Shown: positions 25,226-51,844, counted from the stretch's first letter. The stretch is DNA of 64,000 nucleotides from Eutrigla gurnardus (GCA_963514095.1 OY741282.1:13788347-13852346), one strand, 5' to 3'. Made by a program: numbers and translations. The notes: generated by a model from the sequence alone, not told the origin.

Positions 25226-28200
25226 ATGGAGACTACCGGAAGCATTTACAAAGAAGACACAAACAATGTCAGGTAAATGTATAGAGACAGCAGGATAATG
25301 AAATGGATGAAACAACACCGTTGATTCGAGCAAACAACAGTGTGTGACCACCTCTTCTCTGCCTCAGGGTGGATGGAATAGGAGAGTACACGTTTCCCAC
25401 AGAGACCAAGTATGCTGGAGAGATGAAAGATGGGATGTTCCATGGCGAAGGAGTGCTACACTTTCCAAATGGAAGTAAATATGAGGCCACCTGGGAAAAC
25501 GGCATAGCTAAACAGGTGAGGAGTAGTGTGTGTGTGTGTGTGTGTCCTTGCATGCATGTCAGAATATATGCATTCACATGCATGACTGCGTGTTTCACAT
25601 TGGTTATAGTCGATATTACATCTGGTCCCTTTTAGCAATCACTCACCATTATTGTCGTAGTTATTAGGTTTCGCTGCTTTTTTCCCCCCCTGCATGAAGC
25701 TACAGTCTCTTCTGCTCTGATGCAATCTTTCATGGGCTTTTGCCACAACAGCGATCACTCCAATTATTATCATCATTTTGTCTGCGGCTCATTTGAAATG
25801 ATAGCAGCTCTAAACCATGACCAACCGTGGCCAAGACTACCCTGCACCTGCATCCATGCCAGCCAAAAAAAAAACCTACTTTCATTCTAAACAGAATGGA
25901 AATTGTATGTTAGCGTATAGCTCACAGATCCACTGTGTATGTATAAAACACTTGAAACTAAAATTATTCTAATATAAATATTTCTATTAGAAATATTGTG
26001 GTTGAGATGTTAATCTCACTACAACTGTTATATCTGGATTTAATCAAAAAGTGCACTGAAATAAAATGGACAATAACAACTAACACAAGACAAATGGATG
26101 CCAGAACTTTTTTTACTGCAGACATTCTGTACTGTCAAGTATAGAGGAAAAGCACAGGTGTAATCAATAACATTGATCCCTCTTGCCATACACAAAGTGT
26201 GGCAGGTCACCCGACAGACATATTGTTCCACTTTTCCCTTGTGGTTTAGATCTATGCAGACAGTTTGGGTTTTATCTGCTGAGGTTTTGAGATATCCATC
26301 TCTAAGATTTCCGCCTTAACCCAAAAATAATGGAAAAAAAATTAAATTCTTTTGTGGGGTTTAGAGCACTGAAAAGTGACATTCAAAAACCTCAACAGCA
26401 ACTTATCTCTCCAAAAACCATGTCTGGGGTACGTAGGACAGGATAACCCCCAGACCTCACTTTCAACAGTTTTCACTGGAACTACTTTCTGCCAAAGAAG
26501 CAGCCCCGAGGCAAACTGCCAACATTGAGGTCTGTGGATTATCTTGACTAACATTGTTTCTGCTGTTCAGCTTTTCCTTGAAGCACAAATGAAACCGCAC
26601 TCTATAAGAGTGGTGGACGATGTGAATATCAAATACATGTTGGGACATAAAATTGAAACGTCCTCCATGACCAGACACCACTAGAGATAAATGTTTGATT
26701 TTGTTTTAATTTGGGTGAATTGACCCATTAAAATGTATAACTGAACAATGAGGACCATTTCACCGTTGTGCTTCCTCACAAGGGGTCATTCACCTTTGCT
26801 GACGGTCTGCAGTACCTGGAGAAGGACTGGGACTACTGCAATGGTTACGACAGGCGCTTCTACAGTGAGAGGTGCAATGGGCTCAGACCTGCAGGTGGGA
26901 ATTCATTTCTTTGCTCATGTATTCACTCATTTGGTCAGAGGACAAACACATTTTTACAATTTAGCTTGAAAATCGAGTGAACTTTGCCTTGAATTAAAAC
27001 ACTGTTTATACATAAAGATCAGGAGCATGTAACACAACCCCAAAGCCATTAACTTGCATACATTCTACAGACCAAAAAATAAAATTTCGAAAGCTGCTTA
27101 GTCTGTTCATAGATTCACTTCTCTATATTGCTGGGTGGCTCATGAAATATTCATAAGTTTGATATTCTTGAGTTAAAACTGGACTTTTTTTTATTTCAGT
27201 CTATGTTCAATATTTTAGAAGAACTAGGACTAGAACATTTAAAGTCCATTCTGCACTGGCCTGAGATATAGAACAACTTTGTGCCACTTTACATTCATGA
27301 GCAACCAACATGACACTCATTAACATTAGAAAGCGCAGATTTGAACATGAGGACTCAAATTTGTAGTAGCAAACCAACATAAGCTGGCAGTTTAATACAA
27401 AACAGCTGTTTTGTTCACGCAGGAAAATCTCAGTTGTCCGATCTGCATCCGCCTCGTGTGATTCCTGATGGATGCTACGATTGTGGAGATGGTTTCTATG
27501 ACCCCAATACCAGAATCGTCACTTCCCACAGTGGCAGATTCCTCCGGATTGCAGGTGAGACAGAAAATATGCTCCTATTTTCACTGTTGTAGCCCCGTGA
27601 CACCAACGTTGACTGACTTATAGATATATCTCCTAACAGTGTTGCTTTATAACAATCCTTTGCTTCTGAATAATAGACATCTTCCAACCTGGGCATATTT
27701 TGGGAACTATATACTTACAGTGAGGTGAACAAAAAAATACCACAATCCAGATATGAAACTCACATTTTCACATCTCTATCATAACCAAAATTGTACCACT
27801 TTTTCCTCACTGCTGGTTCACTCTAGTTTGTGCATAATTTTTTCCAACTAATTTGAGGCCAAATTGGCTCCATCTGAGTATTGAGTAATATCCAGGCATC
27901 TTAGCTCGTGGTGCCAAAGAAAATGAGGAAGATGAAAGTCAAGCGCAAACACAAATTCCCATTTCAAATTAAGTACACACAGTTTTATGTCCAATGAAGC
28001 CCCATGTCAGTGATAGATTGCTGTATGTTAAATGTATTTTTACAGTCATTTATTAAAGCAGTGCCACAGATTCCAGTATATTTTTCGAGAGCCTGCTTCA
28101 GTGTGTGCTGTAGTATGCACAGACGGTCAACCTAATGGTTTGTTTGAGTGCTTAAAGAGGCAAATATATAAATATGAACAGGCATATGGACAGTGTTTTG

Positions 28201-31200
28201 TTTGCATGTCCATCAGATACATGAGCAAAGCAAAGTTCCTAAGTGGAGACTCCTTGTGTAGGTTCCCCAAACATTGTTTGATATAATTATTCAAGGAAAG
28301 AAATGGCCTATATTCCTCAATAAGAGTTAAAAGCCATACAATCAGCCAAATTAGTACTGAGGCAGCTGTTGTTGCTGCCTTGTTATACATGATAGCAGCT
28401 TTGTGCAAAATGATGTCTACTTTTCAACAACTCTACGTTTGTGAGAACAGGCCACTGGAAATACCAAAACATACCAAAGCTCTGGTATTGAATTGGTCTC
28501 AGGCAGGACCCTCTTTTTAAATAACTGCACCTCTGAAAGCACACGGCCATATGGGAAGGATTTGATAGCAATGAACCTACGGAGTGATGTTAAATGGATT
28601 ATCCCTGGATTCTCTGGTGGAAGATTATTGCTACAAGTCATCTGATAAGCATGCTCCTATAGGCTGTTGCAGTCATTTCAGAACTTTTTTTTTGCTCCTT
28701 TTGTTATTTGTCAAAAGTGGAAAATTCAAGACACATTTTTCCACTGAACGGATGCCCAGCTTTGGAGCTCCAGATTTGAAGTGAATGTGATCTGTCAGGT
28801 GTCCAGATAGGAATTCCCAAATTCTGACATCCTCTGCTCGTCATGTCTCCTACGCTTTTACATCACTAGACAATGTTATGAATCTCTCAGCTAGTAGAGT
28901 AGTTTCTTAATACATAGCTTTTGGCTCACTAGGGTTTCGGTGTAGTTGCTGTTGCATGACTGTTTTTAACACGTGTTGTACCTCAACAGCTTTAATCAGA
29001 GGTACATGCATGGGGGTGTTGTCCAATCCTGCAGGACTCTTGTGTGAAATGTAGGAAGCATTCACTCAGACAGTTTTTTTTTCTTCATAATTTTTGTATT
29101 TCAATTTCAAATAAAGCCGACCCACTGCAGCGTTGATGTCTGGATCCTCATCTGAAGATTCTAACCTTATACATTCAGAAATGTGTCAAGGTATACGATT
29201 CCTGGCAGAAGTTAAAGGTATGACTCACAAGCTCCGTGAGGCAGAAATGTATTTTGGGACAAAATATTTCTATTCAGATGAGCTAGCTGGAACGCAGTAC
29301 AGATCAAGTTTCCACGAGCACACACGTCTCATTTACATATTTGGAGAGACAGGAGGAAACATTCACATCCTCGCCAGATGTTATCGGCGTGTGTAAGAAG
29401 ACAAAAATATGTTTTTGGATTCTTTCCGTGATGCGGGTTGTTCATCATCATTAAAGCTCTGGTATTGATCAGCGGAGTGACGGAGAGAGAGAGAGATGGG
29501 GTACAAGAGGAAATAATTCTTTTGGAAGTTGAGATGAAAAAGAAGAGGAACTGAACACTTCCCAACAATACTCTGAATCTCTGGAGTCAAACAGGAACTA
29601 TTTCATTGATGCACACGCCAGTTTATGTGGAAGTGTGTGTGTGTGTGGCTTGTGCTATATATCAAGTATGCTACCCATGTGCGCTCTCTCCCTCTTGTCT
29701 CTGCAATTCTGGAGAAAAAATGCCCCTGTATCCTGTATGGATTTATTTTTCAACCCTGGGAGGCGAAGGCACATTTGTCAGAGTGGGTGTGAAGACAGAA
29801 TTTATTGCCTCACGGCTTCCGCCCAGGATGAGGACTGCCGGGGATGATGGGACGCAGGGAAGACCCGCTCTCCCAGAGGGGACGAGGAAAGAGGAAGGAG
29901 CTCCCCATGTAGCGGTTACAACCGAAGGATGTAGGACAAGGGAGGCCTGCGAAGACAAAGCCTCATCTCTAGAGAAGTTTTGAAAAAGTGTTGACGTATG
30001 GAACTGTTTTAAACTGACACATGATTTAAGTCTCACCCCCTGAACTGGACGTCGTTCCGAGGATATATTAGGCTCAACTTTAGTCATTGGCTAAAATGGA
30101 CCAATAGCGAAGTCCTGGCCTCTTTAGTAACTGTTGCTAACTTGGACAAACAGTCCTTCTTGGCAAAGTGCCAGGTAGCAAAACAATAGGATCCGCTGCT
30201 AATATTCCCCAGGAGGTTCTAGATTATTTTTGGAGTTGAAGCGATTTCTCGTCATCAAGGAGCTGCCATGCCGACGGCATGTACGGAGGGACGTGTGCAG
30301 AACGCTGGAGCGCCGTGTAGAAACGTAGCATGATGGAGGAAATGGGAGGGTGGAGAGGGTAAGTGTGTCAGTTAGGATTATGAAGTGGGAACCTTCCGTC
30401 ACAGACAAGACCAGAGGATTCAAATGTTAGGAGCAACACCCCTGAAACACATCCATGCACAGGGTTGGTTGTTTCTTCTACATGTGGGAGTATTCTCGGG
30501 TAAAATCCTGCAGTCTCGACTTGGTGTGGATAAAAGAATGTGATGTAAACAATGCCAACAGAAATGAGATGGACCTTTTTTATGGCCGGCTCAGAACTAG
30601 AAAAAATTAAATGTACATTAATGGAGCGAATCTTAACGGTCCACCCAGCAAGTCCTGCAAAAACACATCGGAAATTTCACTTCGCTCATCAATTTTGGGA
30701 AAGGACCAGGAAGCATTTCTCGGATTAGAGTTGTCATCACTGGGCGTTGACCAAAATGATGACAAACGCCCTCCTTTACTGACACGTAGAGCCGGCTGGG
30801 CTCACATTGGATGGTGATGGTGCTTCCCATCTTCTTGTTTGGGAGGAAATCGTCTTAGAAAAGTAGTAATTTTAAGTAGTAATTTTAAGGAAAGACATGC
30901 CATTCACTCACAGAAGCATGCTTTGTATCACAGCTACAATTAAGTTGGGTTTGCAGCCTTTGATTGGTTGGATCGATGGACTTAGTGATTCTTAGTAGAT
31001 TTAATGAGAATGTAGTTAGAAGTATTAGTCAGACAGGTCATTTGGATACAAAGACATCTCCTGCAACACAGAAGGCGGAAAGAAAGGAATGTCTGGGTGT
31101 GTGTGTGTGTCGAGTGATTGCAGGTGGTGAAAGATGAACATTCAAGGATCGCAGCTTGTCTGGCTGATGTTGGTCCCCACCTTCCTCACAAAGTGTCCAA

Positions 31201-33762
31201 CCTCTACTACCACAGCGATGGCAGGTCGATCTGAGGTTTTTTTATTTTGTTTTTTCTGAAGTTAATTCAAATGTGTGCCTTTCTTGTGACATCAGATAAA
31301 TCAAGAAGCATGTGCTTCCACTTTCTGCCACCTAACTGTGTCTTAGCAGACCAGACCGGCTCGAATAAAGCCAACAGACTTCCAACACAATGAAATGATT
31401 AACTGTTAAACTTGAAAAACAAATCGCATAATCAACAAACAACTCTAAAAGGCTATTTTTACTTGAAACATTACTTGATAAAACTGTCATTTAAAAAAAA
31501 AAGTATAAGGGGGGAGGTGCATAGGCCACATCTGTACAATCAAATCTCCACCACTGACTGATTGAGCGTGTTCTGTTATTACAAACAAACACACACACGG
31601 GTCGGTCGTGTATATTCTCTCTTGGCAACGGTTGCCGGCGGTGCAGGAGGCAGCGGCAGCTCCAGCAGGGGCCATGTGTGGCCATATTGTTTGTAGCACT
31701 TTCCTGTTTCTGGAATAACCCTTCCCTTTGAAAACTCCGCACAGAAAGAGTTCCACACTGAAAAACATTCCACAGCCCAAGGAAAACACCTCTGGTGACC
31801 AAGCCACGGCCCCTCCCTTTGTCCCCATGCAGCCGAGGTGTTTCACAGACAGATAACATCAGCCGGGGCCCTGGGGAGTGGAACGTATCCTCGCGCTGCC
31901 TTTCCTGAAACTCTCCTTTTTCATGCATCTTAGGGGCGAGAAAAATCACCATGAAACAGGATTCACATGTTAATCATGTGAGCTGTGACAGATGGATTAA
32001 TCATTTGTGAAGATCAGTATCTCCCTTTTGGAAACTAGAAAACTGCCCCTGTTTTCTGGGTCTGCACGGCTTGCAGCGAATTGGAGACATTTGAATATTT
32101 GTTTGAGATTTTCACACTTTGATATCTTTGATGTCGCTGTGGTGCCTCCGCTCAGGAACCACAAAATGTACTTAGAGATTGACTTGAGTTTGACAGCGTG
32201 GTGGCTCTGGAGTTTCCCTGGACACTGACGCTAAATCCAGCTGAATGCGATCATCTTTTACGCAGATTACAAGAAAGCAGGTTTTTTTTAGTTTTTGCTA
32301 ATTAAGCCAGTGTGTCTTCCTCCGTGCGAATGTGTTTGTTTGCATTGTAGCCATTAGGCTGGAAGGAAACACTTTTCCTTCTGAGTGTATTTTAAGGATT
32401 AAGATAAACAGACTTTTAACAGGGTGCCATTATCGCTTCCCCTCTCTCTCTCTCTCTCTCTCAACCACAAAAAGGGTTTCACAAACAAGGGTGTCCATTG
32501 AAGATTGTCTTGATATTTGCCTCACAATTTTGACAATATCATATTTGACAGATCTTTTTTTTTTTTAATCAGTCTATAACTGCAATATCCCAAAAATCAC
32601 AGAAAGGATGAAAATAGCCAGGTCAAATGTATTTACTTATAAAACCTGGTGCATCACACCAATGTCCTGCTTTCCTCAAATTTGAGGAAATCACCCACAT
32701 ACACTAGCCAGCCACCTGTGCCCTCAAATAACCCAAGGTGCCAATTACGTAGGATTTAAATCCCGAGATAAACGTCGCTATAGAATCTCAAGAGGGCAGA
32801 ATTACAGCAAATATGAAAATGTCCCTATCTAATTATCATTAAGGCAGGTTGTGGTGTGTGGCTAATAGAGGTCAGACTAAACGTAACGATGTATAGGCTT
32901 CGGTAATTACCTTCTCCGCTAACAAATGCGTCACAAAAGGCCGCTTGCGTGGCAGCTGTCCGCGTGTCCGGTGCGTTCAGGGACCAGGTAGAGAGCAGAG
33001 ACGGGCCCAGCAAAAAAAAAAAGGGGGAAAAAGAGTGCAGCGGGGTGTTTCGTACTTGAAGTGGCTGTCAGTGTTGACGCCGGGCAATTACACACAATCA
33101 GTCCGAGAGCTGCAGACCTGCTCCCCCGGTTACAATGGAGCCCCGCGCGCAGTGGAACCTGGGGGTTGAGGCCCGCGTGCCGTTCAAGTGCGTGCAGCTG
33201 CGAGCGCTCCAGAGAAAGCTCACTTCCCCTGCAATTAGCTCCTCATTTCAGTTGTAACAATGAATAAAAAACTGGTTTACTATCAGCTCCTCTGGCTGTC
33301 GTTTCGGTTTTTTTTTTAAATAAAATAAAATTGGCGATTATTCTTTGGTGTCTGAAGTGGCGCTGAGAAGTTATTTTCCTCCTAATTGTCAGGCTTATCT
33401 TGATTTGAGAAATTTACCCCGAGACGTGAATGCCACTTCACTGTCGCAGCCTCACACGCAAAATGACCTGTGGCGTAATTATGCATCTGCTGGTTATAGT
33501 TTGGATTTAAACGCTTTACCTTTACACCTAAATACGCGGTTTGTATTTTTTTTTTTTAAGTCATGGGTCAAACGTTTTAAAAACGTCTTAACTCCAGGCT
33601 TTGTTTCCAATACTATTAACTTCTATATTTGTAATAATTCAAAATGAAATCTTCCCAACAGATGACTCCGAGCATGAGTGGATTGTGCGGACCTGTCGCA
33701 AAGCCTGGGATGAGGTTGTTGGCGTTGCAACCAGAACTGAAGAGACCAGCAATATCAAATGA
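25226..33762 (+). CDS. morn5: MORN repeat-containing protein 5
   Basis: Coding exons: 25226-25272, 25368-25515, 26783-26894, 27423-27554 and 33662-33762, GT-AG borders, 540 nt, 179 aa (human 161). MORN-type sequence covers about residues 23-75, best seen as YAGEMKDGMFHGEGVLHFPN (31-50) and KYEATWENG, followed by family-specific segments WDYCNGYDRRFYSE, CYDCGDGFYDP and DSEHEWIVRTCRK. MORN repeats generally bind lipids or proteins. The family is testis-enriched and linked to cilia/flagella, but its molecular role is poorly known. Two oddities: exon 1 (METTGSIYKEDTNNVR) has lost the YxGxxxxG core seen in the human first repeat, and the C-terminus runs 19 residues beyond the RTCRK motif. Intron 4 is 6.1 kb, far longer than the others. 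An X-box lies just upstream. Confidence 0.95.
27555..33661. other. morn5 intron 4 (6.1 kb)
   Basis: A GT donor follows exon 4, and CCCAACAG precedes exon 5. No further morn5 exon is needed, since exons 4 and 5 join in frame. It contains a (TC)n tract at 32441-32462, a duplicated AGTAGTAATTTTA near 30862-30890, and a complex CpG-containing stretch at 32900-33560 that may be regulatory. Confidence 0.8.
33476..33489. promoter_or_regulatory. POU/E-box composite motif
   Basis: On the - strand this reads CAGATGCATAATTA: an E-box (CAGATG) overlapping a POU-homeodomain motif (GCATAATTA). It lies in the last morn5 intron, about 15 kb downstream of the lhx6 start and within reach of lhx6. Its function is speculative. 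Confidence 0.35.
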
Positions 33763-34108
33763 TATGTTTATGTATTGCCTGTTAAAACTACAGCAAATGT
33801 CTTCATTTTGTCTTGTGTTGTTTATTTTGGCTGAAGACATATAATGAATGAAAAGCAAAATGTCAGGTTTCTATTTTTTTCTTTTTTTATTATTATTATT
33901 ATTAACCTTTTTAAATCCTTAAATTGGAGTTGTAACAACTGTCTGACAATGAGCTTTCCCACATGCAAAGATATTCTAAAAATATTGTAATGGGGGACAT
34001 TAGTCTACGATAATATATATTTAGGCTTCATGTCATAATGAAATGTTCCATAGTCAAAGTCATGTTCTGATAGTAAATGTGACCCTTGCATTTTCCCCAA
34101 AACAACAT

Positions 34109-34114
34109 AATAAA
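34109..34114 (+). other. Candidate poly(A) signal for morn5
   Basis: AATAAA about 350 bases after the morn5 stop, the first canonical signal on that strand. No transcript evidence. Confidence 0.4.
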
Positions 34115-36133
34115 TGGTATGTATTAAGTGTATAGTAACATTAACACAGCAGCAGTTCTGTACTCCCTTTAAAATAACACCACTATAGCCTGTTTGTAGG
34201 GTACGGAAGCCCTGTAGTGACCTAAACAGTTTCACACGTTGTAAGGTCAAAATAAATAAGATGACTAAGACATCAAGTATTTCAAGCAGCAGTCGTTTGC
34301 ACAAAGGGGATGATGCACCCTTCCTGCTTCATGGCAAATACATACTCAGGAAAAAATGCAATGCTCACACACACACACACACACACATGCAACTGCAACC
34401 AAACAACTAAACATGTATAATTACAAAACACATAAAACATATGATTACTTCATATTTTTTTATTTTATCATGTGAAAAACCTTATCCGGTGGAGCCTAAT
34501 TTAATCTTGGTGCCAAATTCCTCAAAGTTGTTGTTAAAATAAATGTGAAGCATCGTTTCGTTAATTTATCCTCACAAATGATCCAAAACCACAAAAATAT
34601 CACATTCTATTTTATTGCATTTTAGTACACAAAACATTTATGATGCACAGTCTATCAAATCAACTTTTTTTTTGTTGAATTTCATTTCATGTTTTTTTAA
34701 ACAAAACAAAACAATTTCAGAGGGGGGGGAAAAGGTGCTTTACAGGGAATTACCATCTCAATAAATACAAGGACATTGAGGTCTTGTTGGATCCTGTTCT
34801 TCACACAATGGCCATGGCACTTAAATACAGATGCACACTCTCTACCCCTGCCAACACACACACACACACACTCACACACACACACACACACACACACCCA
34901 CACACACACGTCTTACTATGTACAACCCCAGTCCGTTTCATATTGTACCAAGACATCAAACACTCCATTTCCCTCTTTGTGTGGAAAACACACACAGAAG
35001 CCCAACAAGCAACCTTAGAAATGATGAATTAGTGACACTCGTTTGTGAAAATATGTACCTTGTGACAGATTGTGTAGGAATGTGTAGTTTGACTAGTATG
35101 CTTATCTCAGACTGTCCCTCTGTTTCTCTAAGTTTAAAAGAATGTAACAGGATTTTTGGCGGCCTTAAAAATCCGTCGGCTTCTAATGTTACAGCCATAA
35201 TTTAATAACACATAAACCCGGATATTATGCATTGTGGTTTCCCTTCATGAATGAATCATGCAGATTTTCTACCATTTAGATTTAAATTTCCCCGTAATTT
35301 GTTCTAAAGAATACAAATCTTTGTTTGAGACGAATAATAGCGATTAAATTCACTGCTCAAGTTTCCTTGTATAACGGTAGAGATAAGGCACACCATTTTT
35401 TTTTTCAACTATAACAAAAATCTAATTCTACACTGCATTTCAGTGAAAAGTAACCAAAAATTTAACTAGGATACTGTTTTTTGAGAAGTCATAAAGTCAC
35501 TATGTCATTCCTAAAGGCAATATTTCAGTATAATAACAGTCAACTAATTCAATTTACATTTATGTTTCCTTCATGGTTGCTTGGAGAGAAAAGAGTGAGG
35601 AGTCTTACCTCTAATGTGGTCTACTGCGTGTGCAGGGCCCTCCAGCCACAAAGACAGTTCCCCCTTAAGTTTTCTGTTAATCTTCCGTATTCTGACAGCA
35701 CTCAAGAGGCTTCACTTCTGCTTCTTTGGTCAGTTTCATCCCTTAAAAACTCCCTTCCAAGTCAAGGATGGACGGGTAGAGTGGAGGATGCTGTACGTAT
35801 GAAGCAAAATGGGTCCTTCAGGTGGTGTGAAATACAGTCAGTGAGTTCCTCGCTAATGGTAAATGCTTCACGGCCATTTTTAACAGAGCTGCAGGTGGGA
35901 TATTCCTGTCCTCGGAAAGAAAAAAGAGCATAATGACGGATGTATCTTAGTTTTTCCTCGTTCATCGGTTTCTTTTTTTCCGTTTCCGAGTGGGCAGGGC
36001 TCCCGTAAGATGTGTCTTTTCTCCAAGCTGACTCCCGCGTGACCTCCGGCTCAGGTCTGCAGACGTCACTGATGGGAGATCAAGGGTTAGGATCCGGAGG
36101 TTTAGGGGTCGTAGAGGTCATAATGGTGGAGCG
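34115..36133 (-). other. lhx6 3' UTR and convergent gap
   Basis: This region lies between the morn5 and lhx6 stops (tail-to-tail). On the - strand, AATAAA occurs at 34611-34616 (TTTATT on +) and is a candidate end for a 1.5-kb lhx6 3' UTR. An interrupted (CA)n tract lies at 34854-34909. The 150-codon + frame at 35481-35933 has no recognisable domain and probably reflects antisense to the UTR. Confidence 0.45.
34854..34909. repeat. (CA)n microsatellite, interrupted
   Basis: About 26 CA units with CTCA and CCCA interruptions. Confidence 0.93.
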
Positions 36134-48824
<12,691 letters not shown>

Positions 48825-49330
48825 GAACCCCCCGGAGCCTCACGGCGTTCAGCGTCTCCAAACTCGGTGCGTGGAAACCGGGAGAAGAGTCGGCGATGGG
48901 CGTCAAAACTTGTACCATCCGTACGGGCTCGCGTTGTGAATGTCCGCACAGGTTTTTTTTTTATTATTATTATTATTTTTTACGCAAAACGCTGTTTCTT
49001 CACAACGCCGCCGTGACGCGACGACCCGACTGCTGCTGAACCCCAAACTATAGAAGTTATGGAGCTATGCAGAGGCGAGGAGTTGCATCGCCGCAGAAAG
49101 AGTTCCTCCTTTTCCCCGTTTCCCCCCTCTCTCCACTTTTTTTTGGGGAAGCAGTCTTGACTACAGGAAGTGAATCAAATGGAAGGGCTGGCAGCGTTTA
49201 CTCCAAGGCTTCATAGGCTGCAGGGGAGAGTGCGGAGTCGACGGGAGCGCAGGGAACCCGAGTGTCTCCGCAGAGGTGTAGTGAAAGTTTGCGCGGCTCG
49301 CTGGCCTGCCTTGCCGTTAAAGAGGGGGGA
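48825..49330 (-). promoter_or_regulatory. lhx6 5' UTR and promoter region
   Basis: CpG-rich sequence directly upstream of the lhx6 start codon (for example CGCCGCCGTGACGCGACGACCCGAC at about 49003-49027). A (TTA)n-like stretch lies at 48961-48976. The transcription start cannot be fixed without transcripts. Confidence 0.5.
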
Positions 49331-50821
49331 GGGCAAGAAAGAGTTTCATATGCGTGAGAAGGGTGGACACACTCTGGAACAGTTATGACAGAAGCTTACT
49401 CAAACTCTGCTGGCCATGTTATGATATCTCAGGCATATATAGCTGCTGCCAGACCCCCTAAAAAACCCAATTTAAATTATAGTTATTTAGATAATTGCCA
49501 TTTATTTACCACGACAAATATACAACTAGACTAACGCAATAATTAGCATATACTCGGGTGTATACAGACCTTTTTATACACAGTGTCTGCATATATGTTG
49601 AGTTATACTGTATATTCAGGGTCAAATAAAATAATGATCCCTATATTAGAATAGAATCACAATGCATTTAGGCCTACTCAAATACAATACTGTAAAAATG
49701 TAATTAATTCCAATGGTAATCTGCTCCTCGCTCCCAAATGCATTTTAACCTCATGATATAAGAATCGCTTTTTAAAGCTATTAAATGATATTCATTCCAA
49801 ATATTTAAATTGCTCGTGTTGTGTGAAATTAAGGTGAAACACAGAAAAATAAAAACAATCACATATAGTAGAATATTAAATAGGGTAGGGTTGTATTTTA
49901 ATCCACGTATTTCTATTTTGACACAGGCTACATAACGCAAACAAAGCAACAAAAACAAGTGTGGGATAAAAAGTAAGAGTTATTCCTCTAAATCGTGTAG
50001 GAGGAGAAGGGCTGATGCAGATGAAACAAAAACTCACCGGGTGTTTTGAAGAAAGGGAAGGCCGATGATTACAGGATGTGCGAGCCCACACACCGGCTCC
50101 GCGCGCCCCTCGTGTCAATCAGGATCTCCGCGAGGATCCAGCAATTATCTGTAAATCCAATCCATCCAAATAAACCAGGCCATCTTCACCACTCCTCCCG
50201 AGGAGAAACGAATTTGAAATATGTAATCAATTTGAAAAATATATTTTAACGAATATGATTGTTTTTTTTATTTAAAAGAGATAAATACACACATTGTAAA
50301 GAAAACAATAATTTGATCTAATGGCCATCAGAAACATACCGCAACAACCAAGACATTTTTTTTAAAGGGCTGACTTTTGTCAAGAGGTAGGGTTTGATTT
50401 GTTCGGCGTGCACGCTCTTTCATTTCATCACTTGCAATTATGTCTGCCGACGCCATCCTTGCTGCAGGGTTATAATGTCGGACTTAGAAAACTTTTTATA
50501 AACATTGCTTCTGCAAAACACCTTTGGTTGGCAAATTCATTCTTCCCGCAAACCTACTCAGACTATAATTCCGCCCACACATTTTTTTCTTTTTTTGCAT
50601 AAAGGTTTTTTTATAGCCTCACACTGCAAGTCACACCTGCAAGAAACACAGCTCAGATCACATCAAAAGTACTGCTTAACACAATAACAAACTGATTTTA
50701 AAATAAACCCATATGCAAACGATCTACAAAATATTAAAATGATTTACAGCATGAACTAAACGGTCAATATGCACCACGTCTAGGGAATAAAAAAAAGTGG
50801 GACTCGAAATATAATAGACAC
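49331..50821. other. lhx6 upstream / rbm18 downstream gap
   Basis: AT-rich intergenic DNA between the lhx6 5' region and the rbm18 3' end. No gene, array or transposon was recognised. Confidence 0.55.
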
Positions 50822-50827
50822 TTTAAT
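50822..50827 (-). other. Candidate poly(A) signal for rbm18
   Basis: TTTAAT on + reads ATTAAA on the - strand, about 1 kb past the rbm18 stop, which would give a 1-kb 3' UTR. No transcript evidence. Confidence 0.35.
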
Positions 50828-51844
50828 AAACAGAATGATCAGTAATTACAGAAAACACTGGGACATTTGTCAGTACTGACTATTGTGGCAGTCTTCCTGG
50901 TTCTTAAAAATTCTGTACTGACTCAGGACTGCAGCTTTTAACCCCATGGTGGAGTAATGGGTCTCATTTCTTGTTCTCGAAAGTCCATTAATGAGATGCA
51001 GGTGGTTTATCAAATTTCTTACAAAAACAACACCATATCAGCATAAGCGCGCGTGAGAGTATTCAAATGTTGCTGACCAAATTCAAGAGTGGTTCCTGTA
51101 TTTTATGAGCAATGTAGAAAATCTATGTAATGATAGAATGATCTATTTAATTGGTAGTTAAAATAAAGAGATTGTGGCAGGAGAAATAACACAAAAGGAG
51201 AGTCAAAATAGTCTGACTGCAGTCGTATAAAAAATTGGATCAAAGAGAAATAAAAAGTAAACCATTAGGTAAAGAGCAACATCACACATAAATACTACAA
51301 CTTACACTGAGTGGCTTATCATTTGAAAACAAACCTGTTACAAATCGGTGTATTTCTTCCTCTTCATTGAAGTCTTGAAACAAAGAATTGTACCTTTAAA
51401 TAATATGATCTGAAACTAAATACACTAAAACAATGAGAGAATTGGCAGTTAGACTCTTCAACAATAACATTTCTCTTTCCTGGCAGCTGTGCATCACGTG
51501 ACTCACAGCTGTACGATTCACCTGCATTAAATCTCTGCAAAAGTGAGAAAGCAGACTGATAAAGGACCCGACCTGCACAACAGACAGGTATGGGGCATAT
51601 CTTAAGACTAAGTCATAGCTGATAATGTAACCCAAAACAACTAAAACCATTTCCGGGACTTGTCCGTGATTGCTGCGATTACTCCCATAGAGTCCGGGTT
51701 CTCAAAGTATTGCCAAAACCTTTCATTCCCACGTAGGATGTGTATAGTCTTTACTTTATAGTATCTTGTGTAGAGTCTCTTTGTGTGTAGGTGGGGGCTG
51801 AGGTGTGTAAAGGGGGTCTTCTCCAGAATGAGTGGGAGGATGGG

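Noticed and set aside
29133..29396. 87-codon + frame in morn5 intron 4
   Set aside because: It looks protein-like in composition but has no recognised domain, and morn5 exons 4 and 5 already join in frame without it.
35481..35933. 150-codon + frame opposite the lhx6 3' UTR
   Set aside because: No recognisable domain and no context for a gene between two convergent genes; more likely antisense to UTR.
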